Below are positions 1-5,966 of a stretch of DNA of 14,483 nt, piece by piece (the first letter of the stretch is position 1; every line of letters begins with the position of its first letter). Position numbers and translations under genes: made by a program. The notes below the pieces were generated by a model. The model saw nothing but the letters and a program-made list of their open reading frames with translations. It was not told where the DNA came from and searched no databases. The stretch is from Pseudomonas fluorescens (GTDB lineage Bacteria > Pseudomonadota > Alphaproteobacteria > UBA2136 > UBA6156). Location: positions 1 through 14,483 of the forward strand of contig QFOU01000031.1 of NCBI GenBank assembly GCA_003241595.1. Reading direction: 5' to 3'.

Positions 1-612
1 CTCGACTTCGCGCAGTTCGGCGCGCACTTTGGCGAGGCGGGAACGAAGGAGGCTTTTGTCGATATCGAGCTGACGTTCACCCGGACCACCCGCCTTACCG
101 GTACCACCACGTTGGCGTTCCAAGTGGCTCCAGAGTCGGACAAGTCGGCTTTGCTGATAGATAAGGCGCGCGACTTCGACCTGCAATTGACCGGCACGCG
201 TACGGGCCCGGGCCGCGAAGATATCGAGAATGACGCCGGTGCGGTCGACGACCTTGCACTTGAGTTCAACTTCTAACTCGCGCTGCTGGCGAGGTGAGAG
301 CGGAGCGTCGACAAAGACGACTTCGAGCTTATGCTCTTCGACGATGGAGGCGATACGCTCCACCACCCCGCCGCCAATAAGGGTTGAAGGTGTGATTTTG
401 GCGAGATTGACACCCTCGCTATACATCACTTCGATTTGTAGAGCTTGCGCGAGGTTAATCGCCTCGGAAACGCGTTCATCCAACGTGCGGATACCGCGCT
501 GAGACAAACCTAAGCTGTTATTGGAAACGTCGTCGAAGTATCCGCGAGGAAATTCAACGCCAATTACGGCACCCCGAGGTGATACCGGCATGCGGTCGAT
601 GGTTGCCGGCAT
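1..612 (-). CDS. hflX: GTPase HflX, N-terminal part (cut by window edge)
   Basis: This is the first 204 codons of HflX, a ribosome-associated GTPase that splits stalled or heat-damaged 70S ribosomes. The visible part is the HflX N-terminal domain: an early segment with GVEFPRG, a central LSPRQQRELE segment that is a family hallmark, and the glycine-rich linker GGTGKAGGPGERQLDID near residue 185, which leads into the helical region before the GTPase domain. The G1-G4 nucleotide-binding motifs lie outside the window. The ATG at 612 is preceded by AAGGAA at a suitable distance. The gene starts 24 nt after the hfq stop, the usual hfq-hflX arrangement, so the two are probably cotranscribed. The family call is firm; integrity of the C-terminal part cannot be judged. 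Confidence 0.93.
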   Translation of the reverse strand, partial: MPATIDRMPVSPRGAVIGVEFPRGYFDDVSNNSLGLSQRGIRTLDERVSEAINLAQALQIEVMYSEGVNLAKITPSTLIGGGVVERIASIVEEHKLEVVFVDAPLSPRQQRELEVELKCKVVDRTGVILDIFAARARTRAGQLQVEVARLIYQQSRLVRLWSHLERQRGGTGKAGGPGERQLDIDKSLLRSRLAKVRAELREVE

Positions 613-636
613 TCTCAGGCTTCCTTGAATCTGTGG

Positions 637-888
637 TTAGTCGTTACCGCCCATGAGGTCGTAGATGCTGAAAGCGTCTTGCGGCATAACGGTGGCAACC
701 GCATGCTTGAAGATAAGCTGAGTAACACCATCGCGAGCCAACGTGAGCGCTTCGTCATCTACATATGTAATACTGCCGGACAGCTTAACGCCGTTGGTCA
801 GGAAGACGGTTACTGGGGCATGGCCTTTTGCCAAGTGTGCCAGAAACGCGCTTTCGAGATTCTTCTTTGTATCTTTAGCTGCGGCCAT
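637..888 (-). CDS. hfq: RNA chaperone Hfq (divergent)
   Basis: This 83-residue protein is a Sm-like RNA chaperone that forms a hexameric ring and pairs small RNAs with mRNAs. Sm1 is visible as PVTVFLTNGVKLSGSI and Sm2 as TQLIFKHAVATVMP, joined by an ARDG linker like that of alphaproteobacterial Hfq. The Lys-His pair of the KHA motif is kept, and the distal-face residues Gly29, Lys31, Leu32, Gln52 and Thr61 (E. coli numbering) appear conserved. Several proximal-face residues differ: Gln8 is Glu, Gln41 is Asp and Phe42 is Glu. The rim arginines 16, 17 and 19 are Ala, Lys and His. The ATG at 888 follows GGGAG. hflX begins 24 nt downstream. The family is clear; whether it binds sRNA in the classical way is open. 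Confidence 0.93.
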   Translation of the reverse strand: MAAAKDTKKNLESAFLAHLAKGHAPVTVFLTNGVKLSGSITYVDDEALTLARDGVTQLIFKHAVATVMPQDAFSIYDLMGGND

Positions 889-905
889 GGGTGGCTCCCT
901 ATCTC

Positions 906-923
906 ATTATTATTCTTTTTATT
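906..923 (-). promoter_or_regulatory. ARN-repeat tract in the hfq leader, possible Hfq autoregulatory site
   Basis: On the minus strand this reads AATAAAAAGAATAATAAT, six consecutive A-R-N triplets. Such triplets are the known distal-face binding motif of proteobacterial Hfq. The tract ends 17 nt before the hfq start codon, directly upstream of the ribosome binding site. Hfq is known to repress its own translation in E. coli; a similar loop here is an inference. Confidence 0.4.
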
Positions 924-926
924 CGC

Positions 927-951
927 GCCGCCACTTTGGGTCGGCTTTTTT
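927..951 (+). terminator. Intrinsic-terminator-like hairpin facing away from hfq
   Basis: On the plus strand GCCGCC pairs with GG-T-CGGC (one bulged T) around an ACTTTG loop and is followed by six T residues. It lies in the hfq leader region, but the T-run is on the strand opposite to hfq. It would stop plus-strand transcription coming from under hfq towards kup. On the minus strand the same arms could form a leader hairpin just upstream of the ARN tract. Confidence 0.4.
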
Positions 952-957
952 ATTAGC

Positions 958-985
958 GTCATAGTAAGTCATTCCCACGCTGCAA
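958..985 (-). promoter_or_regulatory. Candidate hfq promoter
   Basis: On the minus strand TTGCAG (980-985) and TATGAC (958-963) are separated by 16 bp. Both match the sigma-70 consensus only partly. The position would give a leader of about 60 nt containing the hairpin and the ARN tract. This is a weak prediction. Confidence 0.28.
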
Positions 986-1130
986 CCAACCATCTTTTCT
1001 GCCGCAAGCCTGCCGGAGCGTGGTGGAGCGTGGCAAGGCGGTGACAGTTTCGCACGCAGTTTGGCGAAATGGTCACGCTTTACGATGTTCACGCCTATGC
1101 GCGCGGGCGCGAGGGCGCTAGGCTTGAGCC

Positions 1131-3017
1131 ATGACAACATCTTCTCACGCCCCTCATTCCAGCCAGAGCCGCACCGCCATGTTTGTTGCGGCGCTTGGCG
1201 TTGTTTATGGCGATATTGGCACCAGCCCGCTTTACACCTTGCGCGAATGTTTCCACGCCGCGGATATTGAAGTTACACCTGCGAATATTTACGGAATTCT
1301 GGCGGCCATCGCCTGGTCCCTCATCTTAGTTGTATCTCTTAAGTACGTGAGTATTGTTATGCGCGCCGACAACCGCGGTGAAGGTGGTGTGCTAGCATTG
1401 ACGGCGCTGGCTATCGACCAATTTTCGACACCTGCACGACGCTGGGGCGTACTCCTGATGGGATTATTGGGTGCTGCACTGTTTTATGGTGATGCGATCA
1501 TTACCCCTTCCATTTCCGTACTTAGTGCGATGGAAGGGCTGAAGGTAATAACGCCTGCATTCACACCGTTTGTTGTGCCGCTGGCATTACTCATTCTGGT
1601 AGGGCTTTTTGCCGTACAGCGGTTTGGGACTGAAACCATGGGCACATGGTTTGGACCTGTTATGCTGGTATGGTTCTCGGTTATTGGGATGCTGGGACTT
1701 AACCAGATTGTGCAGAATCCCGATGTATTACGCGCCCTGAACCCCCTGTATGCCCTGCACTTTGCCACACAGCACCCGTTTATTTCGTTTTTAACCATGG
1801 GTGCCGTTGTACTTGCTGTTACGGGCGCGGAAACCCTTTACGCCGATATGGGCCACTTTGGACGCAGACCCATTCAACGGGCGTGGGTTCTGTTAGTCGG
1901 TCCCAGCCTCATCCTGACTTATTTTGGTCAGGGCGCATTGCTGTTACGCGTGCCAGAAACGCTTACGAACCCCTTCTTCCTTATGGTGCCGGATGATCTG
2001 CTTATTCCGATGGTCATTTTAACCACCCTTGCTACCATCATTGCCTCTCAGGCTGTTATCAGCGGCGCCTTCAGCCTGACGCACCAAGCTATTCAGCTGG
2101 GCTATCTGCCCCGCATGGAAGTGCGTCATACCAATATGCACAGCGCAGGACAGATCTATATTCCCTTCCTCAATGGCTTAATGCTGGTTGCCATCATTCT
2201 GCTGGTACTGGGTTTCCATACCAGCAGCAACCTTGCCGCGGCGTATGGTATTGCCGTAACAGGCACCATGTTGTTAACCACCCTGCTTGCGGCGCTGGTT
2301 TTGATCAAGCGTAACAAATGGCACCCGCTTCTCGTTGCAGCGTTCGTGGGGGGCTTCCTGAGCATTGACGGGATGTTCCTGACCGCAAACCTGCACAAGC
2401 TTCCGCATGGTGGTTGGTTCCCGCTCATGCTTGGCGGTTTCCTCTTCTTTATCATGCACACATGGGTGCGCGGGCGCGAAGCGAGTGGTGAAATCGTAAA
2501 GCAGCAAACGCCAACTCTGGAAGAGTTTTTAGAGCATGTTGACCCGACCTTACCGCATGTGCGCAGGACGGCTGTCTTCTTGACTTCCAACCTGAACCAC
2601 GCCCCGCCGGCACTGATCTATAATATCAACCACAATGCCGTGCTGCATGCGCAGATCATCATTTTGAAAATATCGCGCGCGCGGTTACCGCGTTACCCGG
2701 CCTCCGAACGGTTCAGTGTGCGCCATTACCCACATAACGTGACCACTGTACAGGCGACTTACGGCTTTTTGGAGCGCCCCAATGTGCCACATATGCTGGC
2801 CTATGACCTTGAGCACCATGGTTTGAGCGTGCGGCACCCGAATGACCTTTCGTACTTCTTGAGCACGCACACTTACATCCCCTCTCCTAAGCCGGTATTA
2901 AATGCCTTACAGGAGCCGATGTTCATCCTGTTGGATAAGCTTGCGCAGAGTGCCGTGAGCTTCTTCCATTTGCCGCGTCATAAAGTGATTGAAATTGGGA
3001 ACCAGATTGAGATTTAA
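1131..3017 (+). CDS. kup: Kup-family potassium uptake transporter
   Basis: This 628-residue inner-membrane protein belongs to the KUP/HAK/KT family of proton-coupled K+ importers; E. coli Kup has 622 residues. Near the N-terminus is the family signature GVVYGDIGTSPLYTL (residues 23-37). It is followed by GDAIITPSISVLSAMEGL (120-137) and TGAETLYADMGHFG (231-244). About twelve hydrophobic segments fill residues 17-445. A soluble C-terminal domain follows, with YGFLERPNVP and the typical ending HKVIEIGNQIEI. Length and both ends agree with an intact gene. The ATG at 1131 has only a weak AGG about 8 nt upstream, and its reading frame starts exactly at the conserved domain. It is transcribed away from hfq. 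A K+ transporter next to hfq recalls trkA in the classical ntrX-trkA-hfq order, although the protein is unrelated to TrkA. Confidence 0.95.
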   Translation: MTTSSHAPHSSQSRTAMFVAALGVVYGDIGTSPLYTLRECFHAADIEVTPANIYGILAAIAWSLILVVSLKYVSIVMRADNRGEGGVLALTALAIDQFSTPARRWGVLLMGLLGAALFYGDAIITPSISVLSAMEGLKVITPAFTPFVVPLALLILVGLFAVQRFGTETMGTWFGPVMLVWFSVIGMLGLNQIVQNPDVLRALNPLYALHFATQHPFISFLTMGAVVLAVTGAETLYADMGHFGRRPIQRAWVLLVGPSLILTYFGQGALLLRVPETLTNPFFLMVPDDLLIPMVILTTLATIIASQAVISGAFSLTHQAIQLGYLPRMEVRHTNMHSAGQIYIPFLNGLMLVAIILLVLGFHTSSNLAAAYGIAVTGTMLLTTLLAALVLIKRNKWHPLLVAAFVGGFLSIDGMFLTANLHKLPHGGWFPLMLGGFLFFIMHTWVRGREASGEIVKQQTPTLEEFLEHVDPTLPHVRRTAVFLTSNLNHAPPALIYNINHNAVLHAQIIILKISRARLPRYPASERFSVRHYPHNVTTVQATYGFLERPNVPHMLAYDLEHHGLSVRHPNDLSYFLSTHTYIPSPKPVLNALQEPMFILLDKLAQSAVSFFHLPRHKVIEIGNQIEI

Positions 3018-3021
3018 GTAT

Positions 3022-3067
3022 GCCGAATTTAGCTTGTGTTAATTTTTAACATAAGCTAAATTCCGGC
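3022..3067 (+). terminator. Long hairpin after kup (no T-run)
   Basis: The arms starting GAATTTAGCTT (3025) and ending AAGCTAAATTC (3063) continue inward to an 18-bp stem with a single G-T pair and a 3-nt loop. GCC/GGC pairs extend it outwards past one bulged C. It begins 5 nt after the kup stop. No T-run follows the stem, so it may be a processed 3' end or protein site rather than a classical terminator. Confidence 0.5.
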
Positions 3068-3159
3068 CACCTATGAAAATCTGGACCAACCACAACGACG
3101 TTCACTGCGTTTGCTGCGGTGGCCCTACTGTTTCCCCTTCTGCATTGGAGACTACTTCC

Positions 3160-3942
3160 ATGTCGACGACATCTACTCAACATATGTCTGCAGAACCGGC
3201 ACGTGCGCACAGCGTAGTTAACCGGCTTATGTATAAGGGTCGGGTGGCACCTTCTCTCATTGCTGGAAGTAATGAGGAGCGTGACCGCGCGATCACCATT
3301 TTGCGCCACCGCCATGCCGATGCCATTGCTGCCTTGCAAGGCCTTGAAAGCCGCAACAAGGAAGGCGATGTACCCGGACGCATCTTGCAGGACTATTACT
3401 GCATTGGGTGCATTGTGCCGGATGGTGCCATTCGTAAGCTTGTGTTTGCATTGGGCGCTTACCCACTGCTGCGCGAAGCCATGAAGGTCATTTTTGGCAA
3501 GCAGCTTGCCTTGATGTGTTACTTTCCGCAGACTTATGAACCCGGTGCCGGGCCTGGCCCGGGCGGTATTATTGGGGTAGCAGGACTGGATGAGGATATT
3601 GATACCTCGGCCAGCCGCAGCTTAAAATACTGGAACTGGGTGGACCGGCATGTGCCGGCCTACCTCTCGGAAGAGGAAGCTGAGATTGCTTTGTGGAAAC
3701 TGACGTACAGCGCCTTTTCTATCGGGAAATTCTGGCTGGCCAGCTTGCCCGACATGCTGCCGGAAGATGGCTTGGAGTTTCCGCCGGAATTCTCGCACGA
3801 TATGTACGCCTTATTGGGCGTGCCTGCCATGCAGAAGCTGGTGGCCCAGCACCTTGGTAAAGACTTTGTACTGCTGGATGACGGCCGGATCATCAACCGC
3901 GTGAACCTGCGTTGGTCTTTGGTGACTGAACTCGCCGCCTAA
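3160..3942 (+). CDS. Hypothetical protein with a CxxC pair, 260 residues
   Basis: I do not recognise this protein. No signal peptide or membrane segment is evident, so it is probably cytoplasmic. Residues 78-84 read QDYYCIG and continue to a second Cys (C81 and C84). A Gly/Pro-rich stretch with PGAGPGPGG lies near the middle, and the C-terminal third is rich in Trp, Tyr and acidic residues. The frame is open from an ATG at 3073, which would add 29 residues including a CVCC segment, but that start has no ribosome binding site. The ATG at 3160 has GGAG nine nt upstream and is preferred. The gene stands alone between the kup hairpin and a strong terminator. Codon use resembles its neighbours, and the shadow frames are much shorter, which supports it as real. 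Function unknown. Confidence 0.75.
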   Translation: MSTTSTQHMSAEPARAHSVVNRLMYKGRVAPSLIAGSNEERDRAITILRHRHADAIAALQGLESRNKEGDVPGRILQDYYCIGCIVPDGAIRKLVFALGAYPLLREAMKVIFGKQLALMCYFPQTYEPGAGPGPGGIIGVAGLDEDIDTSASRSLKYWNWVDRHVPAYLSEEEAEIALWKLTYSAFSIGKFWLASLPDMLPEDGLEFPPEFSHDMYALLGVPAMQKLVAQHLGKDFVLLDDGRIINRVNLRWSLVTELAA

Positions 3943-3961
3943 CGGCGTTATAACGAACTAC

Positions 3962-3989
3962 AAAAGGCTCTCCTGTTGAGGGCCTTTTT
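3962..3989 (+). terminator. Bidirectional intrinsic terminator
   Basis: An 11-bp stem (AAAAGGCTCTC with GAGGGCCTTTT, one G-T pair) closes a CTGTT loop and is followed by T residues. It ends the gene stopping at 3942. Read on the minus strand, the complementary A-tract also gives a T-run, so it can end the nicotianamine-synthase-like gene that stops at 4004. Confidence 0.82.
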
Positions 3990-4003
3990 GCTGCCTTATG
4001 GGA

Positions 4004-4840
4004 CTACGGCTTGGTGGCGATGATCACGGAATTGACCACTTTGCCGGTAGCTTTCCATGTGGTGTGGACAGTGAAATCGGACAACGTTTCTTCGGTGAGT
4101 TGTTGATAGAGGATACGGCGGAGGCCATCGGCACTGCGGACGACCAGAGCTTGGCCTGCGTGCATGTGTTGAGCGAGATGAGCGAGAATTTCTTGTTTCT
4201 CGGTTGCGCTCACTCCTGCCAGTGCTGCGAGGAAAATGGCATCGTAATTAGCGAAGTTTGTGACGTTGCGGATATCGGAGTGGATGCAGTTAAGAAAGCG
4301 GCGCTCTGGCGTGTGGGTGACCCAGCGCATGGCACAGGTGTGGGCGTGGGATTCGATATCCAGCATATCGACCTTTACTTCGAAATTCTTCGCCATCATG
4401 TAAGCGCTGAGAGGAAGCGGGCCACTGCCAACGAAGAGGACGCGCTGCGGGTGAGCGGCGTGTTGGGTGAGGAGTTCTATTTCCTTTGCGGCAAGCGCTT
4501 CGTACTCGGCGTAGTAGGGGAATTCGGCGAGGGTATCTTCGATGTCTTGTTCACCGGATGCGAGTTTAGCGGCCCAGTAGGCTTCCATTTTACCTTCGCC
4601 GTGTGCGCAGATATGATGGAGGCGGGTGAGGATGCCGTCATCTTTCAATTGAGCAATGATAGTGTGGGTCGTTTCTTCCGCAATTGAAGTTTCAGTAAGG
4701 CCCACAAGGCGGTTAAAGAGGCCGTTAATGGTGGGGCTAGGAGAAAGATCGGGTTGGCCTTCCAACTGCTGCAAAAGGCTGCTGACTTGGTTAATGACGG
4801 CGGTAGCAGAGATGGATTCGGCGGTTTGGAATATAGACAT
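4004..4840 (-). CDS. Nicotianamine-synthase-like enzyme
   Basis: This 278-residue protein resembles nicotianamine synthases, which transfer aminobutyrate groups from S-adenosylmethionine to make a metal chelator; the bacterial relatives CntL make staphylopine-type metallophores. Plant-like landmarks appear in order: EGKMEAYWA (84-92, candidate catalytic glutamates E82 and E86), FPYYAEY (107-113, the active-site tyrosine region), the SAM-binding FVGSGPLPLS (136-145), DAIFLAALAGV (200-210), RSADG (235-239) and VVNSVIIATK near the end. The length is close to CntL. A GTG at 4864 would add 8 residues, but it lies upstream of the predicted transcription start, so the ATG at 4840 is preferred. The gene is divergent from a zur-like regulator with a Zur-type operator between them. 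No CntM-like dehydrogenase or metallophore transporter is adjacent. Whether the product is nicotianamine itself cannot be told from sequence. Confidence 0.88.
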   Translation of the reverse strand: MSIFQTAESISATAVINQVSSLLQQLEGQPDLSPSPTINGLFNRLVGLTETSIAEETTHTIIAQLKDDGILTRLHHICAHGEGKMEAYWAAKLASGEQDIEDTLAEFPYYAEYEALAAKEIELLTQHAAHPQRVLFVGSGPLPLSAYMMAKNFEVKVDMLDIESHAHTCAMRWVTHTPERRFLNCIHSDIRNVTNFANYDAIFLAALAGVSATEKQEILAHLAQHMHAGQALVVRSADGLRRILYQQLTEETLSDFTVHTTWKATGKVVNSVIIATKP

Positions 4841-4862
4841 TGTCGGAATGTTAATTATTAAC
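4834..4862 (+). promoter_or_regulatory. Predicted zur promoter
   Basis: TAGACA (4834-4839) and TATTAA (4857-4862) are separated by 17 bp, a fair sigma-70 match. The -10 element lies inside the Zur-type palindrome, and the -35 overlaps the first codons of the divergent gene. Transcription would start near 4869, about 30 nt before the zur ATG. The arrangement suggests autoregulation. Confidence 0.5.
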
Positions 4863-4867
4863 ACTTC
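4845..4867. promoter_or_regulatory. Zur-type operator
   Basis: The core TGTTAATTATTAACA (4849-4863) is a perfect palindrome around a central T. Core and flanks resemble the proteobacterial Zur box, whose form is TGTTATA-n-TATAACA with GAAA/TTTC flanks. It sits in the only gap between a metallophore-synthase-like gene and a zur-like gene and covers the -10 elements predicted for both. Confidence 0.75.
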
Positions 4868-4875
4868 TATGTCAA
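4848..4875 (-). promoter_or_regulatory. Predicted promoter of the nicotianamine-synthase-like gene, possibly leaderless
   Basis: On the minus strand a consensus TTGACA (4870-4875) is followed after 16 bp by TAACAT (4848-4853). Only seven bases separate this -10 element from the ATG at 4840. Transcription would therefore begin at or next to the start codon, which fits the lack of a ribosome binding site. Leaderless mRNAs are common in alphaproteobacteria. Confidence 0.6.
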
Positions 4876-4899
4876 GCCGAATAATGTTAAGGACCTTAT

Positions 4900-5349
4900 A
4901 TGGATTGTTGCCACGGCCACGGACATTGTAAATCGGACGCGCTAACGCGAGCTGAAGCGTTTTGCGCTGAGCGCAATTTGCGATTTACGGAGAGTCGCCG
5001 GAAGGTATTTGACGTGCTTTGGCAATCTCATCATGCCATGACCGCACACGATATTATGCAGGCTCTAGGGAATAACCAGCCGCCGGTGACGTATCGGGCG
5101 TTGGAGTTTTTGCAGGAGAATGGCCTGATTCACTCCATTCCGAGCTTGAACGCCTATGTGGGCTGTCATTTTGTAGGTGAACACCACACCGGCCAGATGA
5201 TGGTGTGCCGCGACTGCAAGCATGTGACGGAAATTGATCTGGCATTGCCGAAATTGGATTCGATTGCCGCAGCCAACGGTTTTAAAATTGACCACATGCA
5301 CATTGAAGTGCTGGGCCAATGCCGTGAGTGCCAGACCCGCGCGGGTTAG
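4900..5349 (+). CDS. zur: Zinc uptake regulator Zur (Fur family)
   Basis: This 149-residue Fur-family repressor is closer to Zur than to Fur. The winged-helix segment PPVTYRALEFLQENGLIH (61-78) and the following SLNAYVGCH match E. coli Zur well. Residues H78, C89, H96 and E111 fit the regulatory zinc site of Zur, and C103, C106, C141 and C144 fit the structural Cys4 site. The first ten residues, MDCCHGHGHC, form an unusual Cys/His cluster not needed by the fold; in E. coli Zur a His-rich tail is at the other end. The ATG at 4900 has AAGGA six nt upstream. The gene is divergent from the nicotianamine-synthase-like gene and shares its operator. With zinc bound it probably represses both. It converges on the Nudix gene, with 23 nt between stops and no clear terminator. 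Confidence 0.88.
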   Translation: MDCCHGHGHCKSDALTRAEAFCAERNLRFTESRRKVFDVLWQSHHAMTAHDIMQALGNNQPPVTYRALEFLQENGLIHSIPSLNAYVGCHFVGEHHTGQMMVCRDCKHVTEIDLALPKLDSIAAANGFKIDHMHIEVLGQCRECQTRAG

Positions 5350-5372
5350 GCCCCTTCTCTCTAAATTATGAA

Positions 5373-5897
5373 TTAAGCCGCTTTGAGGCGGGATTCGAAA
5401 TAGCCACGGCTATCGGCCCACTCGCCGGGGGTGAGGCTGTTGTGCCATTCGCCAATGCAGGCGAAGTGGTTGTCGTTCGCGACGAGTTCGGCCAGCCAAA
5501 CTTTGTGATCGGGCATGATTTTGGGGTGTTCGGCGATCTGTTGCGGGGTTAGCCAGTGGAGCGTTCCATCGGGGCTATTGGGATTAAAGGTGCCTTCGAT
5601 GTCGTTCACGACATAGATATAGATGACGCCGCTACGGTTGCCGGGCTCGGTAGTAATAAACGTATAGCTGCCGCGGAGTTGGATGGATTTGGCAGTGAGG
5701 CCGGATTCTTCTTCAAATTCCCGTTTGGCGGCTTCGGTGACGTCTTCACCGGGTTCCACCTTACCGCCCAGCCCCACGACCCAGCCGGGTAGAAATGCTT
5801 TGGTGGCGGCGCGCTCTAGCATTAGCATTTTACCATCGATATGGGCGTAGACGAGCGTGAGAACGGCGAAAGTCGTTTTATCGAAGGGAAGGCTCAT
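5373..5897 (-). CDS. Nudix hydrolase
   Basis: This 174-residue protein carries a complete Nudix box, starting at GKVEPGEDVTEAA and continuing through REFEEESGL, with the G-x5-E, REx-x-EE and GL positions in place. These residues bind the divalent metal and hydrolyse nucleoside diphosphates linked to another group. The region before the box (LERA...FLPGWVVGLGG) is typical of MutT/NUDT-like members. The substrate cannot be read from sequence; an oxidised nucleotide is one possibility. The ATG at 5897 gives the start MSLPFD, and no ribosome binding site precedes it. A pair of 8-bp direct repeats lies just upstream. The gene follows the ntrX terminator on the same strand and may be read partly from the ntr transcript. 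Confidence 0.87.
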   Translation of the reverse strand: MSLPFDKTTFAVLTLVYAHIDGKMLMLERAATKAFLPGWVVGLGGKVEPGEDVTEAAKREFEEESGLTAKSIQLRGSYTFITTEPGNRSGVIYIYVVNDIEGTFNPNSPDGTLHWLTPQQIAEHPKIMPDHKVWLAELVANDNHFACIGEWHNSLTPGEWADSRGYFESRLKAA

Positions 5898-5900
5898 GGT

Positions 5901-5922
5901 TTAGAACTCAGTAATTAGAACT
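5901..5922. repeat. Direct repeat TTAGAACT x2
   Basis: TTAGAACT occurs at 5901-5908 and again at 5915-5922, a 14-bp period. A degenerate third TTAGATTT follows directly. The repeats sit immediately upstream of the Nudix start codon, in an AT-rich gap. They could be a regulator site; the binding protein is unknown. Confidence 0.45.
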
Positions 5923-5934
5923 TAGATTTAAGTA

Positions 5935-5954
5935 AGGGGCCTGTTGAGGCCCCT
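5935..5954 (-). terminator. Hairpin after ntrX
   Basis: AGGGGCC (5935-5941) pairs with GGCCCCT (5948-5954) around a six-base loop. It follows the ntrX stop by 12 nt. The minus-strand tail TTACTT is only moderately T-rich, so termination may be incomplete and the Nudix gene may be reached by read-through. Confidence 0.65.
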
Positions 5955-5966
5955 CTCCTTTTGGCC

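Noticed and set aside
625..1044. A 139-codon plus-strand frame over hfq and its leader
   Set aside because: It is antisense to Hfq, and the terminator-like hairpin lies inside it.
3998..4687. A 229-codon open frame opposite the nicotianamine-synthase-like gene
   Set aside because: The opposite strand carries family motifs throughout and has the promoter; this frame has none.
4841..4864. GTG at 4864 as the start of the nicotianamine-synthase-like gene
   Set aside because: It would put the first eight codons within the Zur-type operator and the predicted -10 element, and it has no ribosome binding site.
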